A program made the position numbers and the translations under genes. Source: a bacterium (GTDB lineage: Bacteria; Electryoneota; RPQS01). From it: a stretch of DNA of 25,238 bases. Numbering within the stretch: position 1 is the first letter of the stretch; every line of letters begins with the position of its first letter. Under the pieces are notes generated by a model. That model searched no databases. It was not told the DNA's origin and saw nothing but the letters and a program-made list of their open reading frames with translations. The stretch is taken from positions 1 to 25,238 of the forward strand of contig JAHIZR010000478.1 of assembly GCA_018814465.1 (NCBI GenBank), written 5' to 3'. Below, in pieces: positions 7,889 to 15,419 of the stretch.

Positions 7889-8208
7889 GCAGATGTTGAA
7901 ATTTGATCCAGCGGCTTCTTGAGGGCTTCCTTCAAGAGCTTGCCGGGTTTGAAATGCGTCTTGCGGCGCGCCGCAACATAAATGATCTCGTTTGTCTTGG
8001 GATTGCGAGCTTTGGGTTTCGGCTTCGTCTTCTTGACTTCAAAGACTCCGAAATCGCGAATCTCAATCCTCAATTCCGGTTCATCGCCAGCCATGATCTC
8101 ACGGAGAACCGTGAATGTGTCGTTCACGACTTTCGCGACCGTATCCGGCCGCTCCTGGCTGCGGGTCGCCACTCTTTCAACAACATCTTTCTTAATAAAG
8201 GTCCGCAT
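7885..8208 (-). CDS. HU/IHF-family nucleoid DNA-binding protein
   Basis: 107 residues, slightly longer than HU (about 90). HU-type proteins dimerise, bend DNA and organise the nucleoid. Residues 1-45 form the helical dimerisation region. GVFEVKK at 54-60 leads into the beta-arm with RNPKTNE at 68-74, where Pro70 is the intercalating residue. KTHFKPGKLLKEAL at 83-96 is the C-terminal helix. The DFG at 52-54 and the RNPKTNE arm resemble both HU and IHF subunits. Extra residues extend beyond the usual end. The ATG has a perfect AGGAGG (8213-8218) four bases upstream, the strongest ribosome site in this run, consistent with an abundant protein. Confidence 0.93.
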   Translation of the reverse strand: MRTFIKKDVVERVATRSQERPDTVAKVVNDTFTVLREIMAGDEPELRIEIRDFGVFEVKKTKPKPKARNPKTNEIIYVAARRKTHFKPGKLLKEALKKPLDQISTSA

Positions 8209-8235
8209 TAGGCCTCCTTCGATGCTCCTCGAGCA
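8209..8235 (-). promoter_or_regulatory. Strong Shine-Dalgarno and small hairpin before the HU gene
   Basis: AGGAGG on the minus strand (8213-8218) sits four bases before the HU ATG. Just upstream, TGCTC-GAG-GAGCA (8235-8223) is a perfect 5-bp hairpin with a 3-base loop. The AT-rich stretch before it contains TATAGA, which could be a weak -10 element, but no matching -35 is evident. This suggests a separate HU transcript in addition to read-through from rel. Confidence 0.3.
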
Positions 8236-8259
8236 GAATCTATAAGTAAGTTAGTTCGA

Positions 8260-10491
8260 TTATTCGGTAGGAATATCTTCATCGAGCCGCTCGGCATGAA
8301 CGACTCCTTTAATGGCACGCATGCGCTTCATGATTCTGGTAAGATGATTCAGCGATCTCACTTCTAGCACCAAGCGTCCGATAGCGAACGTATCCTCGCG
8401 CTTCATCTCGATATAGAGAATATCCACCTTCTCTTTGCTCATCGCACTGGTCAGTTCTCCCAGCAGATTAGTGCGGTCGGACGCCATGACTTTAATCCGC
8501 ACATTGAATTTCGCTTCACGATCGACATCCCAGTCCACAATGATGTTGCGTTCCGGCCGCTTCATCAGTTCAGGAATGTTCTTGCAGTCGAGCCGGTGAA
8601 TGGTCACTCCCCGTCCGGTCGTGATGAAGCCGGTGATGCTGTCGCCGGGGAGCGGCTGACAACACTTGCCGAAGGTGATCGCGACATTTTGCATGCCGTG
8701 AATACGAATTCCGGCATCCGACCCCTTGACCCGCTGGATGACCCGAGACAGCACTCCACCAAAGGGCTTGCCCGCGGCCTCCGGTTCGGGAACAAGCTTT
8801 TTCATGACGGATTCCGCCGTCAAATCTCCCGCGCCGATAGCCGCCAATAGGCTTTCCGTCGACGTATGCCCGAATAACTGAGCGACTTCGGCTAAATCCT
8901 TGTCCGACTTTTTGGTGCGGACTTTCTGAAGTTCGCGGACGATAATCTCGCGGCCAAGCTTCAGGGATTCTTCGTAGTGCTGATCCTTGAGCCAGCGCTT
9001 GATTTTCGTGCGGGCACGGCTGGTTTTGACGAATTTCAGCCAATCAGGATTCGGCTTCTGATTGGGAGAAACGATAATCTCGACCAGATCCCCCGATTTC
9101 AGTTCGGATTTCAGTGGAGCGATCTCGCCATTGACTTTGGCGGCCATCGCATGCAGGCCGATATCCGTATGCACCGCGAAGGCGAAGTCAACCGGAGTCG
9201 CCCCGGTGGGCATGGTCAACAGCCTGCCCTGCGGAGTGAAGACGAAAATCTCGCCCTCGAAAAGATTGATCTTCAGGTTCTCGAGGTATTCCCGGGAGGA
9301 ACCGCTGTCCGATTGAGAATCCAGAATCCCGCGGAGCCATTCCAACTGCGCATCCAGCTCCTTTTGGGAAGCTCCCCCCTCTTTATATCTCCAATGCGCC
9401 GCGATACCGTATTCGGCCAAACGATGCATTGATTCGCTGCGAATCTGAATCTCGATCTTGCGCCCCTGCGGTCCGAAAACCTTGGTATGCAGGGACTGAT
9501 AGAGATTCGATTTGGGCGTCGCGATATAGTCGGTAAACTTATCCTGAATCGGAGTATAAAGCGAATGCACGACGCCTAAGGCGAAATAGCAATCCTCCAT
9601 TCGAGGAACGATGATGCGAAGCGCCAGCAGATCCAGGATTTCCTCAAATGAAAAACCGCGCTTCTGAATCTTGTTGTAGATCGAATAGAGATGCTTCGCG
9701 CGGCCCACGACGCGCGCGTGAATCCCGACGCGTTCAAGTTCGGCGCTGATTTTCTCGATCTGCTTTTCGATGATCCGCTGCCGGTCATTGCGCCGCAGTT
9801 CCACTTTCTGAGCGAGTTCATGATAGGCGCGCGGTTCCAGTACTTTGAAGGCGAGATCTTCCAGTTCCCACTTGACCTGATAAACACCGAGCCGGTGAGC
9901 CAGCGGCGCGAAAACATCCATCGTTTCAAGGGCGATGCGCTCCTGCTGACGGCGCGTCAGGTGGCTGATGGTGCGCATGTTGTGCAGGCGATCGGCGAAC
10001 TTAATCAGAATGACGCGCAGATCCTGACACATCGAGAGCAGCATCTTGTGCAGATTCTCGGCCTGCTGCTTCTCCTTGGACTCGTACTTGAGTTCGGGAA
10101 TTTTCGTGACACCGTCGACAAGATTGGCAACCGCGTCGCCGAACTCCGCGCGCAGCGATTCGATTGACACATCCGTATCTTCGACCACATCATGCAAAAG
10201 CCCCGCCGCCGCGACGATCGCCCCCAACTGCAAATCGGCAAGAATAATCGCCGTCGCTAAAACATGTGAGATATAGGGTTCACCGCTGCTGCGCCGCTGA
10301 TTCTTGTGAGATTCATAGGCGAAGCGAAAGGCGCGCTCGATGAGATCAAGATCCCCTTCCGCCGCCTGATCGGCGATGCTCTGCCGCAGCCGCTCGAAAT
10401 CCTTGAGGATTTCCGGCTCCACGGTCCGGTAAGCAGGATGCGTGAGCTTCGGAATTATGGGTTTATCATTCAGTTTCTCGGCAGCGTCCAA
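8260..10491 (-). CDS. rel: Bifunctional (p)ppGpp synthetase/hydrolase, Rel/SpoT family
   Basis: 743 residues, full length. It makes and breaks the alarmone (p)ppGpp in the stringent response. The hydrolase HD domain (about 50-200) keeps its metal ligands H76, H100-D101 and D167, with ED at 104-105. The synthetase domain (about 255-365) has RGF at 278-280, Asp287, the segment DKFTDYIATPKSNLYQSLHT at 317-336 and EIQIR at 347-351. TGS follows at about 413-473, a conserved CCQPLPGD zinc-finger-type motif at 610-617, and a C-terminal ACT domain at about 663-740. Both active sites look intact. The start is a TTG at 10491: there is no in-frame ATG before the HD domain, and an in-frame TGA lies 13 codons upstream. 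It lies 39 bases after dnaB. Confidence 0.95.
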   Translation of the reverse strand: MDAAEKLNDKPIIPKLTHPAYRTVEPEILKDFERLRQSIADQAAEGDLDLIERAFRFAYESHKNQRRSSGEPYISHVLATAIILADLQLGAIVAAAGLLHDVVEDTDVSIESLRAEFGDAVANLVDGVTKIPELKYESKEKQQAENLHKMLLSMCQDLRVILIKFADRLHNMRTISHLTRRQQERIALETMDVFAPLAHRLGVYQVKWELEDLAFKVLEPRAYHELAQKVELRRNDRQRIIEKQIEKISAELERVGIHARVVGRAKHLYSIYNKIQKRGFSFEEILDLLALRIIVPRMEDCYFALGVVHSLYTPIQDKFTDYIATPKSNLYQSLHTKVFGPQGRKIEIQIRSESMHRLAEYGIAAHWRYKEGGASQKELDAQLEWLRGILDSQSDSGSSREYLENLKINLFEGEIFVFTPQGRLLTMPTGATPVDFAFAVHTDIGLHAMAAKVNGEIAPLKSELKSGDLVEIIVSPNQKPNPDWLKFVKTSRARTKIKRWLKDQHYEESLKLGREIIVRELQKVRTKKSDKDLAEVAQLFGHTSTESLLAAIGAGDLTAESVMKKLVPEPEAAGKPFGGVLSRVIQRVKGSDAGIRIHGMQNVAITFGKCCQPLPGDSITGFITTGRGVTIHRLDCKNIPELMKRPERNIIVDWDVDREAKFNVRIKVMASDRTNLLGELTSAMSKEKVDILYIEMKREDTFAIGRLVLEVRSLNHLTRIMKRMRAIKGVVHAERLDEDIPTE

Positions 10492-10530
10492 CGAACCGTA
10501 CCTATTTTCACAGTTTACTTTGCTATTTCA

Positions 10531-12003
10531 TCAGAACGGCTGGCTGTCGTCCTCGTATTCCCCGGACTCCGTTTCTTCATCTCCGGCGATCACGGGCGGT
10601 GTTTCCGATGTGATCGGCTGGAAGGTGGTCAGCTTCCCGACAAAGGCCAAAGGCACACTGCCGGTCGGACCGTTACGATTCTTGGCAACGATGACTTCGG
10701 CCAATCCTTCGATCGGATATTCGGTGCCGGCGATTTCGTAGTTTTTCCCCTTGATGAAGTCCTTGTACATTTCGGGCCGATAGACAAACATGACAATATC
10801 GGCATCCTGTTCAATCGCACCTGAATCGCGCAAGTCCGACAACATGGGTCGCCGATCGCCGCCGCGAGTTTCCGGCGCGCGGGAGAGCTGCGAGAGACAG
10901 ACAACCGGAACTTTCAGTTCCTTGGCAAGGTTCTTCAGCGATGCGGACAGATAAGCGACAAACTGCTGCTGATTGTCCGCCATGACGGGCGGTTGAATCA
11001 ACTGCAAATAGTCAATGACAATCATGCCGATCTTGTGCTCCATCCAGAGCTGACGGGCGCGGGCGCGCAGGGTGCCGATTTCCAGACCGGGCTGATCATC
11101 GAAGTAGATCGGCAGTTCCGCGAGCTTGGCGGCCGCTGTTGACAAGCGGATGTAATCATCCTTCTTCAGCCTTCCCGTGCGCAGGTTCTGCAGCGGGATG
11201 TGCGCTTCCCCGGCGAGCATTCTCATGACCAGTTGGCGAACCTCCATTTCGAGCGAGAAGATCACCACCGGCTTATCATACTTCGCGGCGGCGGCTTTGG
11301 CAAAATCCATCGCCAAAGTGGTCTTCCCCATCGAGGGACGAGCCGCAACGATGATCAGTTCACCCGAACTGAATCCCGTCGTAAAGTCATCGAGACGATC
11401 AAATCCCGAACCGATTCCCGTCAAAAAACCTTCGCGGGATTTCATGTGCTCGACATAGGCCATCGTCTGATGCATGGCATCACTGGAAGAAATCGAATGC
11501 TGGCCGCGACGATCTCCGATTAAGTCTACCAGTCGGCTTTGCAATCCTTCCAGCACTTCATCCGCGCGGGCGGCAGGATCGTAGGCGTTATTCGAGGCTT
11601 CAATCCCCAAGGAAACCAATCTGCGAAGTAGGGCTTTTTCATGCACGATACGGGCATAGTGCTCGATATTCGCAGCAGAAGGCACCGCTTCCGCAAGATC
11701 AGCTACGCCAATCGTTCCCCCGATTTGTTCAAGCTTGCCTTGCTTCTTCAGCTCTTCGGTAACCGTGATCAGATCAATCGGCTCATAGCGCGCATCCAGA
11801 TCACGCATGGCACCGAAGATGATGGCGTGAGCGGGACGATAAAACGATGTTACATCGATCAAGTGACCGATGCGCGGGAAAGCTTTTCCATCCAGCAGCA
11901 GCGCTCCCAGCAAAGCCCGCTCCATATCCAGCGACTGCGGCGGAGTGCGCAGTTGCGTTCCGTCCTGCTGGGAACGTTCGGATTGAGTTGCCGGATATGC
12001 CAT
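10531..12003 (-). CDS. dnaB: Replicative DNA helicase DnaB
   Basis: 490 residues. DnaB is the hexameric 5'-3' helicase at replication forks. The N-terminal helical domain covers about residues 24-125 and binds primase in the family. The RecA-like motor starts near 195. Walker A is ARPSMGKTT (221-229), Walker B is IVIDYLQ (328-334), LSQLSR is at 370-375, RDSGAIEQDAD at 392-402, and the arginine-finger region KNRNGPTG at 441-448. The C-terminus ends in an acidic tail (GDEETESGEYEDD), which is less conserved. There is no intein, a common insertion in dnaB. The ATG at 12003 has only a weak AAGAG upstream. A 54-base leader with a hairpin separates it from the glycosylase gene. Confidence 0.96.
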   Translation of the reverse strand: MAYPATQSERSQQDGTQLRTPPQSLDMERALLGALLLDGKAFPRIGHLIDVTSFYRPAHAIIFGAMRDLDARYEPIDLITVTEELKKQGKLEQIGGTIGVADLAEAVPSAANIEHYARIVHEKALLRRLVSLGIEASNNAYDPAARADEVLEGLQSRLVDLIGDRRGQHSISSSDAMHQTMAYVEHMKSREGFLTGIGSGFDRLDDFTTGFSSGELIIVAARPSMGKTTLAMDFAKAAAAKYDKPVVIFSLEMEVRQLVMRMLAGEAHIPLQNLRTGRLKKDDYIRLSTAAAKLAELPIYFDDQPGLEIGTLRARARQLWMEHKIGMIVIDYLQLIQPPVMADNQQQFVAYLSASLKNLAKELKVPVVCLSQLSRAPETRGGDRRPMLSDLRDSGAIEQDADIVMFVYRPEMYKDFIKGKNYEIAGTEYPIEGLAEVIVAKNRNGPTGSVPLAFVGKLTTFQPITSETPPVIAGDEETESGEYEDDSQPF

Positions 12004-12018
12004 CGTAACTCTTGTTCT

Positions 12019-12041
12019 TGCTTCATGCCTGAAGCATTATA
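12019..12041 (-). promoter_or_regulatory. Possible -10 element and perfect hairpin in the dnaB leader
   Basis: On the minus strand TATAAT (12041-12036) matches the sigma70 -10 consensus exactly, but no good -35 is seen 15-19 bases upstream. Directly after it, TGCTTCA-GGCA-TGAAGCA (12036-12019) is a perfect 7-bp hairpin with a 4-base loop, ending 15 bases before the dnaB ATG. No T-run follows, so it is not a terminator. It may be a leader hairpin affecting dnaB translation, or chance. Confidence 0.35.
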
Positions 12042-12057
12042 TACACACCGCCTTCGA

Positions 12058-12753
12058 TCAGCGAGGCGGAAGTTCATCGAATAATTTGCGCAGCTGTTGA
12101 AAATCGGATTCGCCATGCACTCGTTGTGTCATGTTGCGCAGATAGTAAGCGGGGTGATAGGTAACCAGCGCCTGCATGCCTTCATAGGGAAAGACCCTGC
12201 CGCGCAGGCGGCCCATCGCTTCGTCGGTTCCCAACAGCTCCGAAGCCGCATGCCGGCCAAGACAGACAATGATATCGGGACTGATCAACGATAATTGAGT
12301 CCGCAGATAGGGCCGGCAAGCCGCCTTTTCGGACTCCTCCGGATCGCGATTATTGGGCGGTCTGCATTTCAGCGTATTGCAGATATACACATGCTGCCGC
12401 GTCAGTCCGACTTCGGACAGCATCTCGTCCAGCAGTTTCCCGGCGCGTCCGACAAAGGGAATACCGGTGCGGTCTTCTTCACCGCCGGGAGCCTCGCCCA
12501 CAAAGACGATGCGCGCTTCGGGATTGCCGTCACCGAAAACAAATTTCGTGCGCGTCTTCCCCAGCGGACACTTTTGGCAACTGCTGATGCTCTTCCCGAA
12601 GCTCTCCAGATTCACCGGCAACGGATCAATAGATCCATGCAGAACGCGAAGCTCGCGCGGTTCGGGTTCCGGGACGGGCGGCAGACAGATTTCATCCTCG
12701 AAAATGTTCAGGTTTTCCAGATAGGATCGAATCTTACGCGCGCGTTCCGTCAC
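12058..12753 (-). CDS. udg: Type-4 (Fe-S) uracil-DNA glycosylase
   Basis: 231 residues. Family 4 UDGs remove uracil from DNA in base-excision repair and carry a 4Fe-4S cluster. The four cluster cysteines are visible: C59 and C62 (CQKC), C130 and C146. The active-site motif GEAPGGEEDRTGIPFVG lies at 86-102, and the second motif at 200-206 is HPAYYLR. A 55-residue N-terminal extension, Pro/Glu-rich, precedes the catalytic core; such extensions are common in bacterial members annotated as phage SPO1 polymerase-related. The start is a GTG at 12753 overlapping the coaBC stop (GTGA), so translation is coupled. The location immediately before dnaB is consistent with a replication-repair context, though that is inference. 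Confidence 0.92.
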   Translation of the reverse strand: MTERARKIRSYLENLNIFEDEICLPPVPEPEPRELRVLHGSIDPLPVNLESFGKSISSCQKCPLGKTRTKFVFGDGNPEARIVFVGEAPGGEEDRTGIPFVGRAGKLLDEMLSEVGLTRQHVYICNTLKCRPPNNRDPEESEKAACRPYLRTQLSLISPDIIVCLGRHAASELLGTDEAMGRLRGRVFPYEGMQALVTYHPAYYLRNMTQRVHGESDFQQLRKLFDELPPR

Positions 12754-14531
12754 GACGATTCTGTCTTGTTTGCAGGCTTCGCTGCAGCGGCCGGCGCGGC
12801 CTTTTTCTTGGCGGTTCCGCGAGTCGACTTTTTGGGCGTTGTCTTTTTCGTCGCCGTTTTCTTGGTCGCGGTTTTTTTAACGGCTTTTGCCGTCTCTGCG
12901 GCAGGCTTAGCTGTTGATGTTTTCGGGGCCGACGATTGCTTCGACTTCCGCCGGCGTGATTGCTTGGTTTGCTTGCCCTTGTCAGTCGCCGAAGCCGCAG
13001 CAACTTCCGGCTTGGGCTCGGGAGTCACCGCGTCCGTTTTTGCGCCGGTCTCCGGGGTTCCGGTAAGCGAAGCTTTCTCTTTTGCCCGACGATGCCGCCG
13101 GCCGCCCCGGCGAGAACGCAGCTTGTGCGACTGCTGATCGTCGTTGGAAGACTCCGCTGCCGCCTCCGGCATCGCTTCTTCTACCGTGTCCAAGCCGGTG
13201 AGATGAACTCTCCCGTGAATTTCTTCATCCACGTCAATATCAAGGTCGATCTCGGGTTCGGGTTCAGGCTCAGGGTGGCGATACAGTTCGATAACCGCAT
13301 CCAGAATTTCACGCGCGATTTCACGCTTCGATTGCAGCGGCAGATCAATCACCCGGCCCCCGCGATGTATAATAAACACCTGATTCGTCTCGTGCTGAAA
13401 GCCGCTGCCGCCGGCAAGCGGATTGTTGGCCACCACGATGTCCAGATGCTTCTCGCGAAGTTTTTTCAGCGCATTCTCGAGCACGTTTTCCGTCTCAAGG
13501 GCGAAGCCCACCACGATGCGATTCCCCTTGGATTTGGAAATCTCTTTCAGGATATCAGTGGTCGGCGTCAGCTTGATCTTCGGATTAGGATCACCCTTCT
13601 TGATCTTATGCTCGGCGGTTTGCTCAAAAGTGTAATCCGAAACAGCCGCCGACATGAGAATAATCTGGGAATGCGGCAACTCGCGCATGACCGCATCGGT
13701 CATTTGCGATGCGGAGGTAATCGCGGTGCGGCGCACGCCGGTCGGCGGGACGACATCCGTCGGGCCGTGAATCAAGATTACATTGGCGCCGCGCTCGCGG
13801 GCTTCCTCGGCAAGCGCGAATCCCATCCTGCCGGAGGCGCGATTCGTCAAAACGCGCACGGGATCCCATGATTCCTCCGTGCGGCCCGCTGTGACCAAGA
13901 CCTGAACGGATTTCAGATCCTGTGGAGCCGAAAGCATGTGATCGAGCACATCATAGATCGCTGCGGGTTCCGCCAAGCGTCCTTCCCCTTCGTCCTCGCC
14001 CGGTCTGGCCATCTCTCCCTTTTCGGGCGGAATAATCCGGTATCCGCGACGCTTCAGGGTCACGAGATTCTCCTGCGTCGCCGGATTCGCCCACATGCGG
14101 GGATTCATCGCCGGACAAAGCACGCGCGGCTTCTCGCAAGCAAGCAGAGTCGTCGTCAACAGATCATCAGCAATTCCGCAGGCGAGTTTCGCCATGAAAT
14201 CGGCTGATGCGGGCGCGATGACTACGATATCGCTGTGAGCCGCCAACTCGGTATGCCACGGCAAGGGTTCTCCATTGCCGGGAAACATCTTCACAAACAC
14301 ACGGCGGCCCGTGATGGCTTCAAAGGTAAGCGGGGCGACAAATCTCGCGCCAGCCTCCGTCATGACAACCTGAACACGCGCGCCCCCTTTGATCAGCAAT
14401 CGCGTCAGTTCAACGGCTTTATATGCGGCAATCCCACCCGTGACCCCCAATAATACGGTGCGCCCCTTCAGTCCCGGTTCGCGCTGGGACGAAGAGTGTT
14501 TGTGCCATTTATTCTTCGTAAAAATATTCAA
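12750..14531 (-). CDS. coaBC: Bifunctional CoaBC with an unusual H1-like basic C-terminal tail
   Basis: 593 residues; CoaBC is normally about 400. It couples cysteine to 4'-phosphopantothenate (CoaB) and decarboxylates the product (CoaC) in coenzyme A synthesis. CoaC: GVTGGIAAYKA at 29-39, catalytic His93, PAMNPRMW at 140-147 and flap G-EGRLAEP at 182-189, without the flap cysteine of E. coli. CoaB: TNRASGRMG at 229-237, KIKKGD at 309-314 and NNPLAGG at 369-375. Residues about 420-593 are extra: an acidic EPEPEPEID stretch, Arg-rich patches at 471-486 and 519-531, then Lys/Ala/Thr repeats (TATKKTATKKTTPKK, about 554-568). The start is probably the TTG at 14531 inside rpoZ, preceded closely by AGGAG; this adds about 20 residues beyond the usual N-terminus. 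It overlaps rpoZ by 23 bases and udg by 4. Confidence 0.93.
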   Translation of the reverse strand: MNIFTKNKWHKHSSSQREPGLKGRTVLLGVTGGIAAYKAVELTRLLIKGGARVQVVMTEAGARFVAPLTFEAITGRRVFVKMFPGNGEPLPWHTELAAHSDIVVIAPASADFMAKLACGIADDLLTTTLLACEKPRVLCPAMNPRMWANPATQENLVTLKRRGYRIIPPEKGEMARPGEDEGEGRLAEPAAIYDVLDHMLSAPQDLKSVQVLVTAGRTEESWDPVRVLTNRASGRMGFALAEEARERGANVILIHGPTDVVPPTGVRRTAITSASQMTDAVMRELPHSQIILMSAAVSDYTFEQTAEHKIKKGDPNPKIKLTPTTDILKEISKSKGNRIVVGFALETENVLENALKKLREKHLDIVVANNPLAGGSGFQHETNQVFIIHRGGRVIDLPLQSKREIAREILDAVIELYRHPEPEPEPEIDLDIDVDEEIHGRVHLTGLDTVEEAMPEAAAESSNDDQQSHKLRSRRGGRRHRRAKEKASLTGTPETGAKTDAVTPEPKPEVAAASATDKGKQTKQSRRRKSKQSSAPKTSTAKPAAETAKAVKKTATKKTATKKTTPKKSTRGTAKKKAAPAAAAKPANKTESS

Positions 14532-14814
14532 TTTCTCCTGCTAACATTTCTCGCAAAGCGAGCACAACCGGCTTCTCGAACTGGATGTGAGAACGATCAA
14601 TAGGTTCCGGTTCCACCACGTCGTCGCCTTCTTCGGCGCGGGCGCGGGCGGCAGCCTGCTCAAGCATTTCAGTCTGACCCAAGTGACGATCAATCCGGCG
14701 CTTCTGCAGCTCGCCGATTTGGCGGGCGCGCCGGGAAATAATCAATACCGCTTCATAAATACTGTCAGCCTTATCAATAAAAGCTTCGGGGTGAAAATAA
14801 TCGTGTACACGCAT
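14509..14814 (-). CDS. rpoZ: RNA polymerase omega subunit RpoZ
   Basis: 101 residues. Omega helps fold and assemble the beta' subunit. SIYEAVLIISRRARQIGE at residues 18-35 matches the conserved helix that contacts beta', and KPVVLALREMLAGEIEY at 81-97 matches the second conserved helix. Between them is a longer, acidic linker (about 46-80, containing EEGDDVVEPEP). The sequence diverges from proteobacterial omega and is closer in pattern to Bacteroidota-type omega proteins, which I infer from memory of the family. The gmk-rpoZ-coaBC order is a widespread arrangement and strengthens the call. The ATG lies 41 bases after gmk, with only a weak ribosome site. Confidence 0.85.
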   Translation of the reverse strand: MRVHDYFHPEAFIDKADSIYEAVLIISRRARQIGELQKRRIDRHLGQTEMLEQAAARARAEEGDDVVEPEPIDRSHIQFEKPVVLALREMLAGEIEYFYEE

Positions 14815-14855
14815 TCTTTAGTCTATCCAATTAAGTGAATTATTCTGCTTCATGA

Positions 14856-15419
14856 TCAGGCAAATCGATTCGCGATCGCCTGTTCCACATCCGCCACTGT
14901 CTGTTCCAGTACATCGTTGACGATCCGCACGTCAAACTGATCCGCAAGTCCCAATTCCATGGCGGCCCGAGTCAGCCGCAGCCGGATAACTTCCTCGCTC
15001 TCTGTTTTCCGACCCCGCAGACGCTGTTCGAGCACTGCCATCGATGGCGGCACGATAAAAATGCTGAAGGCTTCCGGGTAATGCCGCTTGACACTCAGCG
15101 CACCCTTGACATCCAAATCAAAGATAACCGTCTCGCCCTGCTCCAGCCGTTCCTGTGTGACGGATTTCAGGGTTCCGTATAGGTCACTGTGAACCGCTTC
15201 ATGTTCGAGGAACTCGCCGGCGGCAACACGCCTTTGAAATTCATCGCGATTCAAAAAGTAGTAGTGTTTGCCGTCCTCTTCACCGGGGCGAGGGGCGCGC
15301 GTCGTGGCGCTGCAAGAGAATCCCCAATCGGGATGCTGGTCCAACAATTGACGGATGACCGTGCCTTTGCCGCCGCCGGACGGGGAAGCAAAAACGATCA
15401 AGCGACCGCGACTACTCAA
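14856..15419 (-). CDS. gmk: Guanylate kinase Gmk
   Basis: 187 residues from the TTG at 15419. Gmk phosphorylates GMP and dGMP to the diphosphates and is a known (p)ppGpp target in several bacteria. The P-loop is SPSGGGKGT near residues 10-18, with a Gly in place of the more usual Ala or Val. The GMP-binding region SATTRAPRPGEEDGKHYYF follows near 34-52, and DLYGT and VIFDLDVKGA (catalytic-core strand) are intact. A longer in-frame start at 15488 would run 77 bases into yicC. The TTG is preferred because it gives the family N-terminus (x-RGRLIVFASPSG), overlaps the yicC stop by 8 bases and has GGGAGCAGG upstream. It is followed by rpoZ. Confidence 0.94.
   Translation of the reverse strand: MSSRGRLIVFASPSGGGKGTVIRQLLDQHPDWGFSCSATTRAPRPGEEDGKHYYFLNRDEFQRRVAAGEFLEHEAVHSDLYGTLKSVTQERLEQGETVIFDLDVKGALSVKRHYPEAFSIFIVPPSMAVLEQRLRGRKTESEEVIRLRLTRAAMELGLADQFDVRIVNDVLEQTVADVEQAIANRFA

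Noticed and set aside
10531..12003. Intein or insertion in dnaB
   Set aside because: DnaB is a common intein site, but the protein is 490 residues with all motifs in normal spacing.
12295..13871. Plus-strand open frames of 280 and 303 codons opposite udg and coaBC
   Set aside because: They overlap each other and are antisense to genes with intact motifs. The hydrophobic Phe/Val/Ala run is just the reverse complement of the Lys/Ala tail codons.
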